NCBI GenBank assembly: GCA_035628595.1
Contig: DASPJN010000267.1
Span: 1 to 64,000, forward strand
DNA length: 64,000 nt
Direction: 5' to 3'
DNA from: Chryseosolibacter sp035628595
GTDB lineage: Bacteria > Bacteroidota > Bacteroidia > Cytophagales > Cyclobacteriaceae
Positions 63,079-64,000 of this stretch are shown here, piece after piece. Position numbers and translations under genes: made by a program. Numbering within the stretch: the first letter of the stretch is position 1; each line of letters opens with the position of its first letter. The notes under the pieces are model-generated. The model made no database searches, was not told where the DNA came from, and saw nothing but the letters and a program-made list of their open reading frames with translations.

Positions 63079-64000
63079 TGTTCAATCACTTTTTGTCGTC
63101 CCTTAATGCCCATACCCTGACGAAGTTTGCTGTTAACAATTAATCCGTCAAGTGCGGCAAGCCATTGATCTTCCGTAGTCGCTAAATACCCTTCGGTGCC
63201 ATGGCTGATGATTTCTTTATTGACAGCGACAGGAGATACTACTGCGGGCTTTCCAAGGGCCAGATACTGCAACGCTTTAAAGCCGCATTTTCCCCGTGTC
63301 CACTCATTGTCCGGAAGTGGCATGATGCCGATATCAACGGACATAAGGTCTTCGATTTCTCTTTGCTGGCTCCAAATTTTGAACGCAACATTTTTCAATT
63401 TTAAAGAAGGGCGTCGGTCCGCAATTACAACAAACTGAACATTGGGATGTTTGCTCTCAATTTGTCGTAGTATATTCTCGTACTCTTCCAGGTACTTCAA
63501 CGTTGAGTGAGAACCGGTCCAGCCAATAACTACGTCGTTATTTTTTCCTTCGGGATAAAGTGCGGGGTTATGTGTATTGTCAGTGTCGATAGTGGTTGGG
63601 TTAAGCGTCACCTGAGTGTTGAATTTCCTCGCGTAGTCTGCCAGAAATTTATTCCCGCAACTAACGCGATGGCTCCATTTGCAGATGAGTCGGACTTTCC
63701 ATCGGCATCGAATTAAACTTGCAAAGAAAGACTCATCTTCGTTATCTGTTAACCAAATGGCGTCGTCGAAATCGTAAATAATTTTTTTTCCAATGACTTT
63801 CGCGATAAACCATTCGAATATCGGCGGGCCAATCGGAAAAATTTCACGGTGAACGAATACAAAATCTATTTCATCAATTTTAAACAGCAGTAAAATGCGT
63901 TTGAGAAACGATTTGAATAAAATGAACGAGGTAAGAATTGAATTGCTTTTGCGTCGGAACTGCTGATACGTAGATTTTTCCATCAACGGTTTTACTATAA
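63030..64000 (-). CDS. Glycosyltransferase family 1-like, N-terminus beyond window
   Basis: GT-B type glycosyltransferase. The frame is open to the window edge: a TTG at 63986 and ATG at 63983 are possible starts, but upstream codons (VKP) remain in frame, and the family's usual N-terminal Rossmann start is missing, so about 50 residues probably lie outside. Visible: a donor-domain start NNDVVIGWTGSHSTLKYLEEY, VIADRRPSLKLKNV, and the C-terminal MPLPDNEWTRGKCGFKALQY with GKPAVVSP, typical of GT4/GT1. It likely adds sugars to a surface polymer. Its 3' end overlaps the plus-strand membrane gene. Confidence 0.88.
   Translation of the reverse strand, partial: IVKPLMEKSTYQQFRRKSNSILTSFILFKSFLKRILLLFKIDEIDFVFVHREIFPIGPPIFEWFIAKVIGKKIIYDFDDAIWLTDNEDESFFASLIRCRWKVRLICKWSHRVSCGNKFLADYARKFNTQVTLNPTTIDTDNTHNPALYPEGKNNDVVIGWTGSHSTLKYLEEYENILRQIESKHPNVQFVVIADRRPSLKLKNVAFKIWSQQREIEDLMSVDIGIMPLPDNEWTRGKCGFKALQYLALGKPAVVSPVAVNKEIISHGTEGYLATTEDQWLAALDGLIVNSKLRQGMGIKGRQKVIEHYSVSSNAETFLSLFQ

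Overview
The window looks like chromosomal DNA of a Bacteroidota bacterium, most likely of the Cytophagales type. The evidence is a type IX secretion pair (porU, porV), a DUF2723 membrane protein, an ECF-sigma/FecR pair, a DUF4254-GT9 pair, Bacteroidota-type promoters (-7 box TAnnTTTG) in front of many genes, and start codons without clear Shine-Dalgarno sequences. No rRNA, tRNA, CRISPR array, insertion sequence or prophage was seen. It is mostly housekeeping DNA, densely coded on both strands, with many ATGA-type overlaps.

Layout. 0-7 kb: an unrecognised helical protein, a giant secreted TPR protein built on an exact 714-bp super-repeat, a secreted nuclease-like protein and a small secreted protein. 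7-16 kb: deoC, a GapN-like aldehyde dehydrogenase, acylphosphatase, a membrane-anchored glutamate-synthase-like protein, a haem-binding protein, a BamA-like barrel and an EamA transporter. 16-24 kb: DinB, dusB, a CPBP protease, cdsA, DoxX, glutamate dehydrogenase, psd, a fatty acid desaturase and a hydrolase. 24-28 kb: an ECF sigma factor, FecR and an STN-domain surface-repeat protein, then a degenerate thiamine-pyrophosphokinase-like protein. 28-31 kb: DUF4254, GT9 and HAD. 31-38 kb (minus strand): MBL hydrolase, pssA, porU, porV and a zinc-site-less M16 protein in one tightly packed run. 38-46 kb: an FAD oxidoreductase, a propeller/barrel protein, yicC, an arginase-fold protein and an outer-membrane/small-protein pair. 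46-50.4 kb: the methionine operon metY-metX-hom. 50-56 kb: a cytoplasmic TPR histidine kinase, DinB, fabG, lpd and a DegT aminotransferase. 56-64 kb: DUF2723, membrane proteins and a glycosyltransferase cut by the window end.

How genes work together. cdsA, pssA and psd supply the three steps from phosphatidic acid to phosphatidylethanolamine, and pssA is translationally coupled to the T9SS gene porU. The methionine operon converts aspartate semialdehyde to homoserine, acetylates it and sulfhydrylates it. Its leader holds a strong promoter, a SAM-I riboswitch and then a 46-codon open frame ending in a Met/Cys-rich tail (M-C-M-R-P-C-C-C-S-C) whose codons lie inside a perfect hairpin. That frame looks like an undescribed Cys/Met-responsive leader peptide and is the most interesting signal in the window. 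The next most interesting are the sigma/FecR unit whose STN partner is fused to a surface-repeat protein rather than a TonB receptor, and the 7-TPR super-repeat of the giant TPR protein.
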